DNA of 64,000 nt from Nitrosospira sp. Is2 (GTDB taxonomy: Bacteria; Pseudomonadota; Gammaproteobacteria; Burkholderiales; Nitrosomonadaceae): positions 2,294,001 through 2,358,000 of the forward strand of contig NZ_CP137134.1 of the NCBI RefSeq assembly GCF_033095785.1, given 5' to 3'. Positions 1 through 8,521 of the stretch are shown here, piece after piece. Made by a program: the position numbers and the translations under genes. Position 1 is the first letter of the stretch, and each line of letters begins with the position of its first letter. Under the pieces are notes generated by a model. It was not told where the DNA came from. It saw only the letters and a program-made list of their open reading frames with translations, and searched no databases.

Positions 1-885
1 GCCGCCTTGCTCTTCCCATAATTGCTTGAACAGGCTGAAGATATAATCGGTAGTATCGTGCACGCTTAGATAAAGGGTTTTTTCACCGCAATCGCTGGAA
101 TAAATGCCGCTGAGGGCAATCAAGCCCCGGACATTGCCGCTAGCGGCGGTACGAATATCAGTATCGAGCGCATCGCGCCATACGTTACATGGACCGCTTA
201 CCAGGGTCAGGCCGTTTTTGAGGTCAAGTGACCCAAGGAAAGGATCGGCGACAATCCTGACGGTTTTGCTCGCCGGTTGCGGAATCAGGCGCAGCGCAAG
301 CGTGCGGTAATTCACGAGTAGCGCCTCAGGGAGTACATTATAGGAGCGGTGTGGTTTGCCGTCGAAAGCCGCCGGGTCGGCACTCGGCAGCTCGAAATGG
401 CTGCCATCCAGCACCAGATCTCCGGTGATCTCGCGTAGCCCAGTTTGACGCAGTCGCCGGGTGAGCAGCCAGAAGTTTTCCAGATTCAGCTTGGGATCGC
501 CATAACCCTTGATGATAAGGTCGCCCTGAAGGGTATCGCCATTCAGTACGCCATTTACATATAGCTCGGTTTTCCAGGTATAGGCCGGTCCCAACAGTTC
601 CAGCCCGGCAAAAGTCGTGACGAGCTTCATCACCGACGCCGGGTTCATACCGGTCCCGGCGTTCACTGCTAGCCGCGGTTGGGCCGTGCCGATCTCATGT
701 ACGTAAACCGCAGTCGCAGATGTGGGAATCCCGGCCTGTTTGAGCGCAAGGCTGACCGGCGCAGGCAGGTTATGAGCAAGCGCCGGCAGCGATAGAAGAG
801 CAAGAATGCCACATCGAAAACCCCATGCGATGGCGGCGTATGCTTGCCACGCAAGGGTTGCACTCCGGTTGAAAAATTCGAGCAT
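1..885 (-). CDS. dacB: D-alanyl-D-alanine carboxypeptidase/endopeptidase (PBP4 family), 3' part missing
   Basis: The reading frame runs from an ATG at 885 without a stop to the window edge, giving 295 residues and lacking the C-terminus. A hydrophobic signal-like stretch ending LSLPALA lies near residues 20-37, so the product is probably periplasmic. The segment ASVMKLVTT around residue 85-93 contains the SxxK active-site serine and lysine of penicillin-binding enzymes. The following segment, with KGYGDPKL and the VLDGSHFE region, resembles class C PBP4 (DacB), which trims and cleaves peptidoglycan cross-links. The SxN and KTG motifs would lie beyond the edge. It is divergent from nothing nearby and lies downstream of bioA on the same strand, about 115 bases away. 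Confidence 0.85.
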   Translation of the reverse strand, partial: MLEFFNRSATLAWQAYAAIAWGFRCGILALLSLPALAHNLPAPVSLALKQAGIPTSATAVYVHEIGTAQPRLAVNAGTGMNPASVMKLVTTFAGLELLGPAYTWKTELYVNGVLNGDTLQGDLIIKGYGDPKLNLENFWLLTRRLRQTGLREITGDLVLDGSHFELPSADPAAFDGKPHRSYNVLPEALLVNYRTLALRLIPQPASKTVRIVADPFLGSLDLKNGLTLVSGPCNVWRDALDTDIRTAASGNVRGLIALSGIYSSDCGEKTLYLSVHDTTDYIFSLFKQLWEEQGG

Positions 886-999
886 CAGGTCTCTGCTGTG
901 TCACCCTGGAACATTCCGCCGTCCACCGGAAACTGTAAGTACGGCGTTTCTACCACATGACATGAGCCGGGAACCGAAATTGAGTACGGCTCACGAGGT

Positions 1000-2316
1000 C
1001 TATTTTTGGCATAGGTCGAGCACGCGCAGCGTCCCCTTCACCAGAAAATCCAATTCCTGTTGAGTGATGACGTATGGCGGCATAAAGTAGACCGTATTAC
1101 CCAGCGGGCGCAACGATAACTCCTGCTTAAGCGCTGCCTGAAAAAAAGTTGCGGCAAAAGCGGGATCGGAGGTCTCAACTTCGAATGCCCAGATCATGCC
1201 GCAATTGCGAAAGTTCTTCACCTTTGGATGGAGTGTAATTGGACGTACCGCCTTGTTGAGATAATCTGCCGTGACGCGGTTAGCATCGATGATTTTGTCC
1301 TGTTCGAAGATATCCAGTGTCGCGAGGGCGGCGCGACATGCTAATGCGTTACCTGCATGAGTATGCGAATGTAGAAAGCCGAGGGCGGTCTTGTCGTGGT
1401 AAAACCCGCGATAAACGCCGTCTGTGGTCATCACCACGGACAGCGGCAGATAACCGGCGGTCAGCCCCTTCCCCAGGCACAAGAAATCTGGAACGATGTT
1501 CGCCTGCTCGCAGGCGAACATCGTTCCTGTTCTGCCGAAACCAACTGCAATCTCGTCGGCGATGAGATGTACCTGGTACTCGTCGCATATCCTACGTGCG
1601 AGCTTGAGATACTCGGGGTGATACATAGCCATTCCGGCTGCGCCCTGCACCAGCGGTTCGACGATAAGCGCTGCGGTTTCCGCATGATGTTCGGCCAGGT
1701 GAGCGTCGAGCGCACTGGCTGCGCGAATCGCATATTCACGGGGGGATTCCCCTCCGGCCGCATGACGCCAGTCTGGAGTGGGCACGCGCGCATTGTGGCG
1801 CAGCAGCGGCCCATAGGCATCCGTAAATAATGCCACATCGGTGACTGACAGCGCGCCCAGCGTTTCGCCGTGGTAGCCATTCTGCAGGCTGACAAAACGG
1901 TTTTTTTCAGGTAGCCCGCGGTTGCGCCAATAATGAAAACTCATCTTTAACGCGGTTTCAATTGCGGACGCGCCGTCGCTGCTATAGAAGCAGTGCCCCA
2001 GGTTACCCGAAACCAGTTTACTCAGGCGCGCCGATAGCTGCACCACCGGCTCATGCGTGAAGCCGGCAAGCATCACATGTTCCAGCCTGTCAAGCTGATC
2101 GCGGAGGGCGGCGTTGATGCGTGCATTGGTGTGACCGAACAGATTCACCCACCAGGAACCGATTGCATCGAGGTAGCGTTTCCCTTCATAGTCATAAAGC
2201 CACACGCCTTTGCCTCGCGCGATGGCGACCAGCGGCAGCGTCTCATGCTGCTTCATCTGGGTGCAGGGGTGCCAGACCGATCTTAAGCTCTGCTCCGGCA
2301 AGTGTTTACTACTCAT
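1000..2316 (-). CDS. bioA: Adenosylmethionine-8-amino-7-oxononanoate aminotransferase (biotin synthesis)
   Basis: 438 residues, the usual length for BioA. This PLP enzyme transfers the amino group of S-adenosylmethionine to 7-keto-8-aminopelargonate to make 7,8-diaminopelargonate. The N-terminal VWHPCTQMK and the GSWWVNLFGH segment are typical of BioA. The PLP aspartate is in LIADEIAVGFGRTG (Asp254) and the Schiff-base lysine in LGKGLTAGYLP (Lys283). The gene stands apart from other bio genes in this window. The stretch coding GTMFACEQANIVP is a perfect DNA palindrome, described separately. Cytoplasmic; assignment is firm. Confidence 0.95.
   Translation of the reverse strand: MSSKHLPEQSLRSVWHPCTQMKQHETLPLVAIARGKGVWLYDYEGKRYLDAIGSWWVNLFGHTNARINAALRDQLDRLEHVMLAGFTHEPVVQLSARLSKLVSGNLGHCFYSSDGASAIETALKMSFHYWRNRGLPEKNRFVSLQNGYHGETLGALSVTDVALFTDAYGPLLRHNARVPTPDWRHAAGGESPREYAIRAASALDAHLAEHHAETAALIVEPLVQGAAGMAMYHPEYLKLARRICDEYQVHLIADEIAVGFGRTGTMFACEQANIVPDFLCLGKGLTAGYLPLSVVMTTDGVYRGFYHDKTALGFLHSHTHAGNALACRAALATLDIFEQDKIIDANRVTADYLNKAVRPITLHPKVKNFRNCGMIWAFEVETSDPAFAATFFQAALKQELSLRPLGNTVYFMPPYVITQQELDFLVKGTLRVLDLCQK
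1490..1527. repeat. Perfect 18-bp-arm inverted repeat inside bioA
   Basis: Arms at 1490-1507 and 1510-1527 are exact reverse complements separated by two bases (TC), so the 38 bases can form a near-complete hairpin or cruciform. It lies wholly in coding sequence for the conserved segment just before the PLP lysine of BioA. No T-run follows, so it is not an ordinary terminator. Confidence 0.9.
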
Positions 2317-2688
2317 TGTCGGTATTCTGGCGATTGCGCATTAAAAGGACGACGCGTGTATGAGCGGGAAGTGAGATAAAGCGCAATTTTGCGGATATCA
2401 GGTGCGGTTGCGACTGCAACGGCGCCCACTGAAAAAGGGGTCGTTGGAAGTGTATCATCCTCGCGGAGAATTTTCCTGTACTACGCTAAGCGCGAAGTCG
2501 ACTTTACATGACCAAGCGCGGTGTCTGGATACCTGGCTCACTGTACCGTACCCCTGCCTGCTGCCTCGTCGACCTTATCTCCTGGCTTCCTCATGAGGCG
2601 GCAAAGGGAAGGGCGGAGACCTTCACGAAATGATGAGCTGTCGCAGAGCCCTCAAGGCAGCGCTCAAATATGTTTTATTGCCTTCTAC
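2317..2688. other. Intergenic region between bioA and the groES promoter, no gene seen
   Basis: Short open frames here have no recognisable domains or good ribosome binding sites. The bioA promoter must lie in the first part, but I could not pick out a convincing -35/-10 pair. Confidence 0.6.
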
Positions 2689-2717
2689 TTGAAATCCCGT
2701 CCGACACCAACTATTAT
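2689..2717 (+). promoter_or_regulatory. Sigma-70-type promoter of groES-groEL
   Basis: TTGAAA at 2689-2694 and TATTAT at 2712-2717 are separated by exactly 17 bases. The -10 box overlaps the left arm of the CIRCE operator, so bound HrcA would block RNA polymerase. The start of groES is about 100 bases downstream. Confidence 0.75.
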
Positions 2718-2747
2718 TAGCACTCGTTCGCGGTGAGTGCTAATAAT
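2713..2747. promoter_or_regulatory. CIRCE operator (HrcA binding site)
   Basis: The canonical halves TTAGCACTC (2717-2725) and GAGTGCTAA (2735-2743) are separated by the standard 9-base spacer. The inverted repeat extends to 13-base arms, 2713-2725 and 2735-2747, without mismatch. This is the known heat-shock operator of groESL and dnaK operons and implies repression by HrcA, whose gene is not in the window. Confidence 0.95.
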
Positions 2748-2818
2748 TCGTATGAATTCAGCTGCGAACAGTTGTTCCGAGATTTCATCGTTTTAATTTC
2801 AGACAGGAGAGTGAAAAC

Positions 2819-3109
2819 ATGAGGATTCGTCCCTTACACGACCGCGTTATTGTCAAGCGGCTGGAAGAAGAGCGCAAGACCGCGTCCGGTATTGTCATCC
2901 CTGACAGTGCTGCAGAGAAGCCCGATCAAGGGGAAATTATAGCCGTAGGTAAAGGCAAGGTCGGCGACGATGGCAACGTGCGCGTGCTGGAAGTGAAAGT
3001 CGGCGACAAGGTGCTGTTCGGCAAGTATTCCGGACAAACAGTGAAGGTAGAGGGGGAGGAGCTTCTGGTAATGCGCGAGGAAGACATTATGGGCGTTATC
3101 GAAGGTTAA
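2819..3109 (+). CDS. groES: Co-chaperonin GroES (10 kDa)
   Basis: 96 residues, standard for GroES. It caps the GroEL ring and closes the folding chamber in the cytoplasm. The start MRIRPLHDRVIVKR, the mobile loop region EERKTASGIVIPDSA and the C-terminal ELLVMREEDIMGVIE are hallmark segments. An AGGAGAG ribosome binding site lies at a good distance before the ATG. It is followed 53 bases later by groEL and shares its CIRCE-controlled promoter. Confidence 0.98.
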   Translation: MRIRPLHDRVIVKRLEEERKTASGIVIPDSAAEKPDQGEIIAVGKGKVGDDGNVRVLEVKVGDKVLFGKYSGQTVKVEGEELLVMREEDIMGVIEG

Positions 3110-3162
3110 TTTACCAGCGACGGCCTTACACAAGATTTCCGAACATTTAGGAGAATTAAATT

Positions 3163-4821
3163 ATGGCAGCGAAAGAAGTGAAATTTGGCGACTCAGCACG
3201 CCACAAACTGATAAACGGGGTGAATGTTCTTGCCGATGCGGTAAAGGTCACATTGGGACCGAAAGGGCGTAATGTCGTGCTCGAGCGTTCCTATGGCGCC
3301 CCTACCATTACCAAGGATGGCGTTTCGGTTGCGAAAGAAATCGAACTGAAGGACAAGTTCGAGAACATGGGCGCGCAAATGCTCAAGGAGGTGGCGAGCA
3401 AGACATCTGACGTAGCGGGTGATGGCACCACTACCGCCACCGTGCTGGCGCAGTCGATTGTGAAAGAAGGCATGAAGTATGTCGCCGCCGGGATGAACCC
3501 GATGGATCTCAAGCGCGGCATCGATAAAGCGGTAACCGCGACGGTTGAACAACTCAAGCAAATTTCCAGGCCTTGTACGACCGGCAAGGAAATTGCTCAG
3601 GTGGGAAGCATTTCGGCTAACTCCGACCTCGAAATTGGCAAAATCATTGCAGACGCAATGGAAAAAGTAGGTAAGGAAGGCGTGATTACGGTAGAAGATG
3701 GCTCCGGGCTGCAAAATGAACTTGATGTAGTGGAAGGGATGCAATTCGATCGCGGCTATCTATCGCCCTATTTCATAAATAACCCCGATAGGCAGATTTG
3801 CGCCCTGGAAAATCCTTTTATCCTGCTGCATGACAAAAAAATCTCGAATATTCGTGAATTGCTGCCAGTGCTGGAACAGGTAGCGAAGGCCGGCAAGCCG
3901 CTCCTCATTATTGCTGAAGACGTGGATGGCGAGGCCCTGGCGACCCTGGTGGTGAACAATATCCGTGGGATTCTCAAAACTTGCGCCGTGAAAGCGCCGG
4001 GCTTCGGGGATCGTCGCAAGGCAATGTTGGAAGATATTGCCATCCTTACTGGTGGAACCGTTATCGCTGAGGAAGTGGGTCTGTCGCTGGAGAAGGCAAC
4101 GCTGAGCGAACTGGGTCAAGCCAGGCGCGTGGAAGTGGGTAAGGAAGAAACAACGCTTATCGACGGAGCCGGCGATATAAAGAATATCGAGGCCCGCGTC
4201 AAACAGGTCCGGGCCCAAATAGAAGAAGCCACGAGCGACTACGACAAGGAAAAATTGCAGGAGCGGGTCGCTAAACTGGCTGGCGGCGTAGCGCTGATCA
4301 AAGTGGGCGCGGCCACCGAAGTTGAGATGAAAGAGAAAAAAGCGCGCGTGGAAGATGCGCTCCATGCGACTCGCGCCGCCGTGGAAGAAGGTATCGTTCC
4401 AGGCGGTGGCGTAGCTTTGTTGCGTACCCGCATAGCTGTTGGTCAAATCAAGGGCGACAACCCCGATCAGGACGCCGGTATCAAGATCGTTCTGCGTGCA
4501 CTGGAAGAGCCGCTGCGCCAGATTGTTGCCAACTGCGGTGATGAGCCTTCAGTGGTCATCAACAAAGTTTCTGAAGGTCAGGGCAATTTCGGTTACAACG
4601 CCGCCACTGGTGAGTACGGTGACATGGTCGAAATGGGTGTGCTCGATCCTACCAAAGTCACCCGGTATGCCCTGCAGCACGCGGCTTCCGTGGCCGGCCT
4701 GATGCTTACCACCGATGCTTTGGTGGCGGAGCTGCCTAAGGACGAATCCGGTGGCGGCGGCATGGGTGGCATGGGCGGTGGCATGGGCGGTATGGGCGGT
4801 ATGGGCGGCATGGACATGTAG
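3163..4821 (+). CDS. groEL: Chaperonin GroEL (60 kDa)
   Basis: 552 residues. This ATP-dependent double-ring chaperonin folds cytoplasmic proteins with GroES. The N-terminal nucleotide-binding segments LGPKGRNVVLE and VAGDGTTTATVLAQ are present. The VEEGIVPGGGVALLR segment and the flexible C-terminal tail of repeated Gly-Gly-Met units, ending in GGMDM, are typical. A GGAG ribosome binding site precedes the ATG. It is second in the groESL operon and is followed by a strong intrinsic terminator. Nothing is unusual about it. Confidence 0.98.
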   Translation: MAAKEVKFGDSARHKLINGVNVLADAVKVTLGPKGRNVVLERSYGAPTITKDGVSVAKEIELKDKFENMGAQMLKEVASKTSDVAGDGTTTATVLAQSIVKEGMKYVAAGMNPMDLKRGIDKAVTATVEQLKQISRPCTTGKEIAQVGSISANSDLEIGKIIADAMEKVGKEGVITVEDGSGLQNELDVVEGMQFDRGYLSPYFINNPDRQICALENPFILLHDKKISNIRELLPVLEQVAKAGKPLLIIAEDVDGEALATLVVNNIRGILKTCAVKAPGFGDRRKAMLEDIAILTGGTVIAEEVGLSLEKATLSELGQARRVEVGKEETTLIDGAGDIKNIEARVKQVRAQIEEATSDYDKEKLQERVAKLAGGVALIKVGAATEVEMKEKKARVEDALHATRAAVEEGIVPGGGVALLRTRIAVGQIKGDNPDQDAGIKIVLRALEEPLRQIVANCGDEPSVVINKVSEGQGNFGYNAATGEYGDMVEMGVLDPTKVTRYALQHAASVAGLMLTTDALVAELPKDESGGGGMGGMGGGMGGMGGMGGMDM

Positions 4822-4842
4822 GTTGGTCGCACAACGGCAGTA

Positions 4843-4877
4843 CAACAAAAACCCCGCTCCGGTGGGGTTTTTTGTTG
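4843..4877 (+). terminator. Rho-independent terminator of groESL
   Basis: ACCCC and GGGGT flank a short GC-rich loop. The flanking A-run and a run of six T residues extend the stem, the pattern of a (bidirectional-capable) intrinsic terminator 20 bases after the groEL stop. Confidence 0.9.
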
Positions 4878-5153
4878 TGCCAAAGCTGCCGCAAGATTGA
4901 TTATACGAATTTTGCGGTCAGCGCATTGGGCCTGCCGCAGCGCCGAATCACTTTGAGTTTCATGCTTCGGCGCGCTCCGAACGGCGCTGAGATTGCCATT
5001 ATTGTTGTTTCGCTGGTATTGCCCCTCCCTTTGCTGATTTTCGATCCAGTTGCGGGCGTTGGGCGATACTATGAGAAATGGAGGCAATTGGATGAGATAA
5101 TCTCTACTTTCCACTGCCTGCCGATAGGGCGCACCTCGATTTAACTTCTTATC

Positions 5154-5999
5154 ATGACACCAGAACAGTATTGTCAGGAAAAAGCTGTCCAGAGCGGCTC
5201 CAGTTTCTACTACAGTTTTCTCTACTTACCAGCCGAAAAGCGGCGTGCGATCACTGCGTTATATGCCTTTTGCCGCGAAGTGGATGACGTTGTGGACGAA
5301 TGCAGCGATGAGGCGGTGGCGCGCGCCAAGCTTGCGTGGTGGCGGCAGGAAGTCAATTCCATGTTTAGTGCCGAAAGTCCAACCAAGCCCAGCCATCCCG
5401 TGGCGAAAGCGCTGGCTAATGTGTCGCATACGTTCAATCTCACTGCCGAGCGACTGAATCAGATAATCGATGGCATGGAAATGGACCTCAACTATAATCG
5501 TTACGCCGACTTCGATACCTTGCGGCACTACTGCTATCATGTGGCAAGCGTGGTGGGATTATGTTCGGCAGAGATATTCGGTTATCGAAATCCGGATACA
5601 TTAAAGTACGCCGAGGATCTCGGGCTCGCGTTTCAGCTTACCAACATCATACGTGACGTAGGCGAAGACGCCCGTCGCGACCGTATTTATCTACCGCAAG
5701 ATGAGCTTGCGCGGTTCGGGGTAACCGAGGGCGACATCCTCAATAGTCGCGAAACCGAAGAATTCAAGAGATTGATGGAGTTTCAGATCGAGCGGGCTGA
5801 AAGTTACTACACCCGGGCGTTTGCAGCATTGCCTGATGAGGATCGAAAAAAGCAGAGGCCAGGCATCGTCATGGCGGCGATCTACCGATCGTTATTGACG
5901 GAAATCAAGCAAGACGGTTGCCATGTCCTTCATCAACGGGTCAGCCTGACACCGATACGCAAATTGTGGATCGCGTGGATCACATGGATGAGGGGATAG
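5154..5999 (+). CDS. hpnD: Presqualene diphosphate synthase (squalene/phytoene synthase family)
   Basis: 281 residues. The family joins two farnesyl diphosphates head to head; in HpnD the product is presqualene diphosphate, a precursor of squalene and hopanoids. The first aspartate-rich motif DDVVDE is at residues 44-49 and the second, DVGED followed by ARRDRIYLP, at 168-180; both bind the Mg-diphosphates. The FCREVDDVVDE and QLTNIIRDVGED context fits HpnD better than plant-type phytoene synthase. Partner genes hpnC and hpnE are not next to it here, so the choice of HpnD over a generic phytoene/squalene synthase is an inference. Confidence 0.8.
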   Translation: MTPEQYCQEKAVQSGSSFYYSFLYLPAEKRRAITALYAFCREVDDVVDECSDEAVARAKLAWWRQEVNSMFSAESPTKPSHPVAKALANVSHTFNLTAERLNQIIDGMEMDLNYNRYADFDTLRHYCYHVASVVGLCSAEIFGYRNPDTLKYAEDLGLAFQLTNIIRDVGEDARRDRIYLPQDELARFGVTEGDILNSRETEEFKRLMEFQIERAESYYTRAFAALPDEDRKKQRPGIVMAAIYRSLLTEIKQDGCHVLHQRVSLTPIRKLWIAWITWMRG

Positions 6000-6210
6000 G
6001 CGTCCTGCTGTCTCGCGCCCGCCTGCTTCTAAACGTTGGAACTGCTGCAACGCACAGGTTCCGCAGTATTGTTCTTCTTAGTGTGAGCCGATATCCGGCT
6101 ATTTAAAAGGATTCAGCATTCCGTCGGTGAACGTTGAGTGGAACAGCATATCTCGCCTTTGCATCATTTTGCTAAACGTACATCATGGTTTCCCATCGTG
6201 TCATCCGTTT

Positions 6211-6969
6211 ATGAAAGATCTGAAAAGTTACAGTCCTTCGAAGGATCTGCTGAAGAATCGCGTCGTTATGGTCACCGGTGCCGGGCAGGGGATAGGCCGT
6301 ACTGCGGCGCTCACTTACGCGATGCATGGTGCTACCGTTATACTACACGGCCGCAATGTCCAGAAATTGGAGGGCGTGTATGACGAGATTGAGGCGGCAG
6401 GTGGCGCTCAGCCAGCAATCTTTCCACTCGATCTGGAAAAAGCCGAGGACAAGGATTTTTTGGCAATTGCCCACGCCATCAAGCAGCAACTTGGCAGGCT
6501 GGATGGAATTTTGCACAATGCAGCATTACTGTTTAACCTGACGCCGCTGCACTCCCAGACAATGGAGCAATGGCAGGCCCTGCTGCGTGTCAACTTGATT
6601 GCACCGTTCGCTCTGACGCGAGCCTGTCTTGGACTGCTAAAGGCATCTCCGGATGCTCACGTGATAATGACATCGGACTCGCATGGTCATGCGCCCGCAG
6701 CGTACTGGGGCGGTTTCGCGGTGGCCAAGGCGGGCCTCGAGGCTTTGGCAAGGATTCAGGCGCAGGAATGGGAAATACTTCCGAATTTGCATATAAACGT
6801 CATCATTCCAGGACCCACGCACACTCCGCAGCGCACCCGGACACACCCCGCAGAGATCAAGCATAGCCTGCTTCAGCCACAGGATCTCATGCCGTATTAT
6901 TTATATCTGATGGGGCCGGATAGTATAACGGTCCGCGGCGAAACAGTAATTTGCCAGGGCCGTGTATAG
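6211..6969 (+). CDS. YciK-like short-chain dehydrogenase/reductase with Tyr-to-Phe change at the catalytic site
   Basis: 252 residues from the ATG at 6211; the frame stays open upstream to 6127, but the YciK-like start (MKDLKSYSPSKDLLKNR) begins here. The Rossmann motif VTGAGQGIG is near residues 19-27 and LHNAALL corresponds to the NAG motif. The catalytic Ser is kept in MTSDSHG. The usual YxxxK motif reads FAVAK: codon TTC at 6715-6717 puts Phe where SDR enzymes have the catalytic Tyr, with Lys at 6727. The overall length, the GPTHTP segment and the C-terminal LYLMGPDS segment match YciK, whose substrate is unknown. Enzyme activity may be altered or lost; it could also act as an NAD(P)-binding non-enzyme. 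Confidence 0.8.
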   Translation: MKDLKSYSPSKDLLKNRVVMVTGAGQGIGRTAALTYAMHGATVILHGRNVQKLEGVYDEIEAAGGAQPAIFPLDLEKAEDKDFLAIAHAIKQQLGRLDGILHNAALLFNLTPLHSQTMEQWQALLRVNLIAPFALTRACLGLLKASPDAHVIMTSDSHGHAPAAYWGGFAVAKAGLEALARIQAQEWEILPNLHINVIIPGPTHTPQRTRTHPAEIKHSLLQPQDLMPYYLYLMGPDSITVRGETVICQGRV

Positions 6970-6997
6970 TATGGCTGCTGCGGCGGAGAGAAAAAGG

Positions 6998-7003
6998 TAT
7001 AAT
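6998..7003 (+). promoter_or_regulatory. -10 box upstream of tRNA-Leu
   Basis: A perfect TATAAT lies 27 bases before the mature tRNA 5' end. The matching -35 region is poor, so this is only a likely promoter. Confidence 0.45.
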
Positions 7004-7029
7004 TTACATACAACAGCGGAAAAAACCCT

Positions 7030-7114
<85 letters not shown>

Positions 7115-7215
7115 GGGATTCGCTAGGCGGTGTCGGATAAGCCTTCATGCGGGCTGTCGTGCCTCTCCGACCGCAGATGCCGCGCGATCGTTACCCCCAA
7201 CCATCAGGAAATGTA

Positions 7216-8520
7216 ATGCAAACGAATGTCGAACAATTGGGCGCGCTGGAACGCCGCATCAACGTTTCAATTCCTCAGGAGAAAATCCAGACGGAGGTGG
7301 AAAACCGCCTGAAGCGACTGGCTCGCACGGCTAAACTGCACGGGTTTCGGCCCGGCAAGGTGCCCTACAAGGTAGTCTTGCAGCAATACGGCCCGCAGGT
7401 TCGCCAGGAAGTAATAGGGGATGCACTGAAGAAGAATTTCAATGAGGCCGTGCGCGAAAATAACCTTCGGGTTGCAGGCTATCCTCATTTCGAACCGAAA
7501 GCTGCGGATGGGGATATTTCCCCCATTGAATTTAGTGCGACATTCGAGGTCTATCCGGATGTGGTGCTGGGTGACTTAAGCGACATCGAGGTGGCAAGGC
7601 CCGTGGTGAACGTCACACTTGCTGATGTCGATAAAACGATAGAGGTACTTCGCAGGCAACGTGTTCAGTTCGAAGCTGGCGATGATCCTGCGCAGGCGGG
7701 GGATCGAATTGGTATCGATTATAGTGGCGTTATCGACGGGGTAGAATTTGCAGGCAATAAAGCTGAGAATTTTACACTGGTACTCGGAGAGGGCCGACTG
7801 CTCAAGGACTTTGAAGCTCCCCTTATCGGGATGAGGGCAGGCGAAAGCAAAACATTTGAAGTTACATTTCCGGCGGATTATCATGGTAAGGAGGTTGCGG
7901 GCAAAACCGCGACGTTTGAAGTCAGACTCAACGGAGTTGAGTCACCGAGGCTGCCGGAAGTTAACGCTGAATTTGCAACATCGCTAGGTGTCGCGAACGG
8001 CGATATCGAAACAATGCGCCGCGAGATTGAGGCTAATCTCAAGCGAGAGGCATCCAAGCGGGTAAATGCAAAACTCAAGGAGCAGGTGATGCAGGCGCTC
8101 CTCGATAGTACCAGTATCGAGTCTCCGAAAGCATTGGTGGAGCTTGAGCTGGAGCGTTTAACACAGGATGCGCATAACGAGTTGGCGTCCCGCGGCCTTG
8201 CTGCCAAGAATATGCCATTGCCGCAGGAATTGCTCAAGGAGCGCGCGCAGCGTCGAGTCGGTCTTGGGTTGATCTTGGGGGAACTGGTGAAGGCCCATAA
8301 CTTGCATCCGAGACCCGAGCAGGTGCGCGCGGTGGTGGAAGATCTCGCGCAAAGTTACGAAAATCCCGCCGAGGTTACCAAATGGCATTATTCAGCCCCG
8401 GAACGACTCAGCGAGATCGAGTCGGCGGCGCTGGAAGACAACGTCGTGAAGTGGGTGTTGGAAAATGTTAAGGTGGCGGATAAGGAAATGTCTTTGGACG
8501 AGTTAATGGGAAGATCATGA
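7216..8520 (+). CDS. tig: Trigger factor, ribosome-associated chaperone and prolyl isomerase
   Basis: 434 residues from the ATG at 7216, which has an AGGAA ribosome binding site; an upstream in-frame start at 7147 would add a non-conserved leader. The N-terminal ribosome-binding domain contains the signature GFRPGKVP (family motif GFRxGKxP). The central FKBP-like domain follows around residues 160-240 (GDRIGIDYSGVIDG and LGEGRLLKDFE). The C-terminal helical chaperone arms fill the rest. It binds nascent chains at the ribosome exit. It heads the quality-control block tig-clpP-clpX-lon and its stop is only a base from clpP, suggesting co-transcription. Confidence 0.95.
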   Translation: MQTNVEQLGALERRINVSIPQEKIQTEVENRLKRLARTAKLHGFRPGKVPYKVVLQQYGPQVRQEVIGDALKKNFNEAVRENNLRVAGYPHFEPKAADGDISPIEFSATFEVYPDVVLGDLSDIEVARPVVNVTLADVDKTIEVLRRQRVQFEAGDDPAQAGDRIGIDYSGVIDGVEFAGNKAENFTLVLGEGRLLKDFEAPLIGMRAGESKTFEVTFPADYHGKEVAGKTATFEVRLNGVESPRLPEVNAEFATSLGVANGDIETMRREIEANLKREASKRVNAKLKEQVMQALLDSTSIESPKALVELELERLTQDAHNELASRGLAAKNMPLPQELLKERAQRRVGLGLILGELVKAHNLHPRPEQVRAVVEDLAQSYENPAEVTKWHYSAPERLSEIESAALEDNVVKWVLENVKVADKEMSLDELMGRS

Positions 8521-8521
8521 C

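Noticed and set aside
3193..4446. Long antisense open frames over groEL
   Set aside because: They mirror a strongly conserved coding sequence and have no recognisable content or ribosome binding sites.
4878..5144. A 90-residue open frame between groEL and hpnD
   Set aside because: It starts inside the groEL terminator and has no recognisable content.
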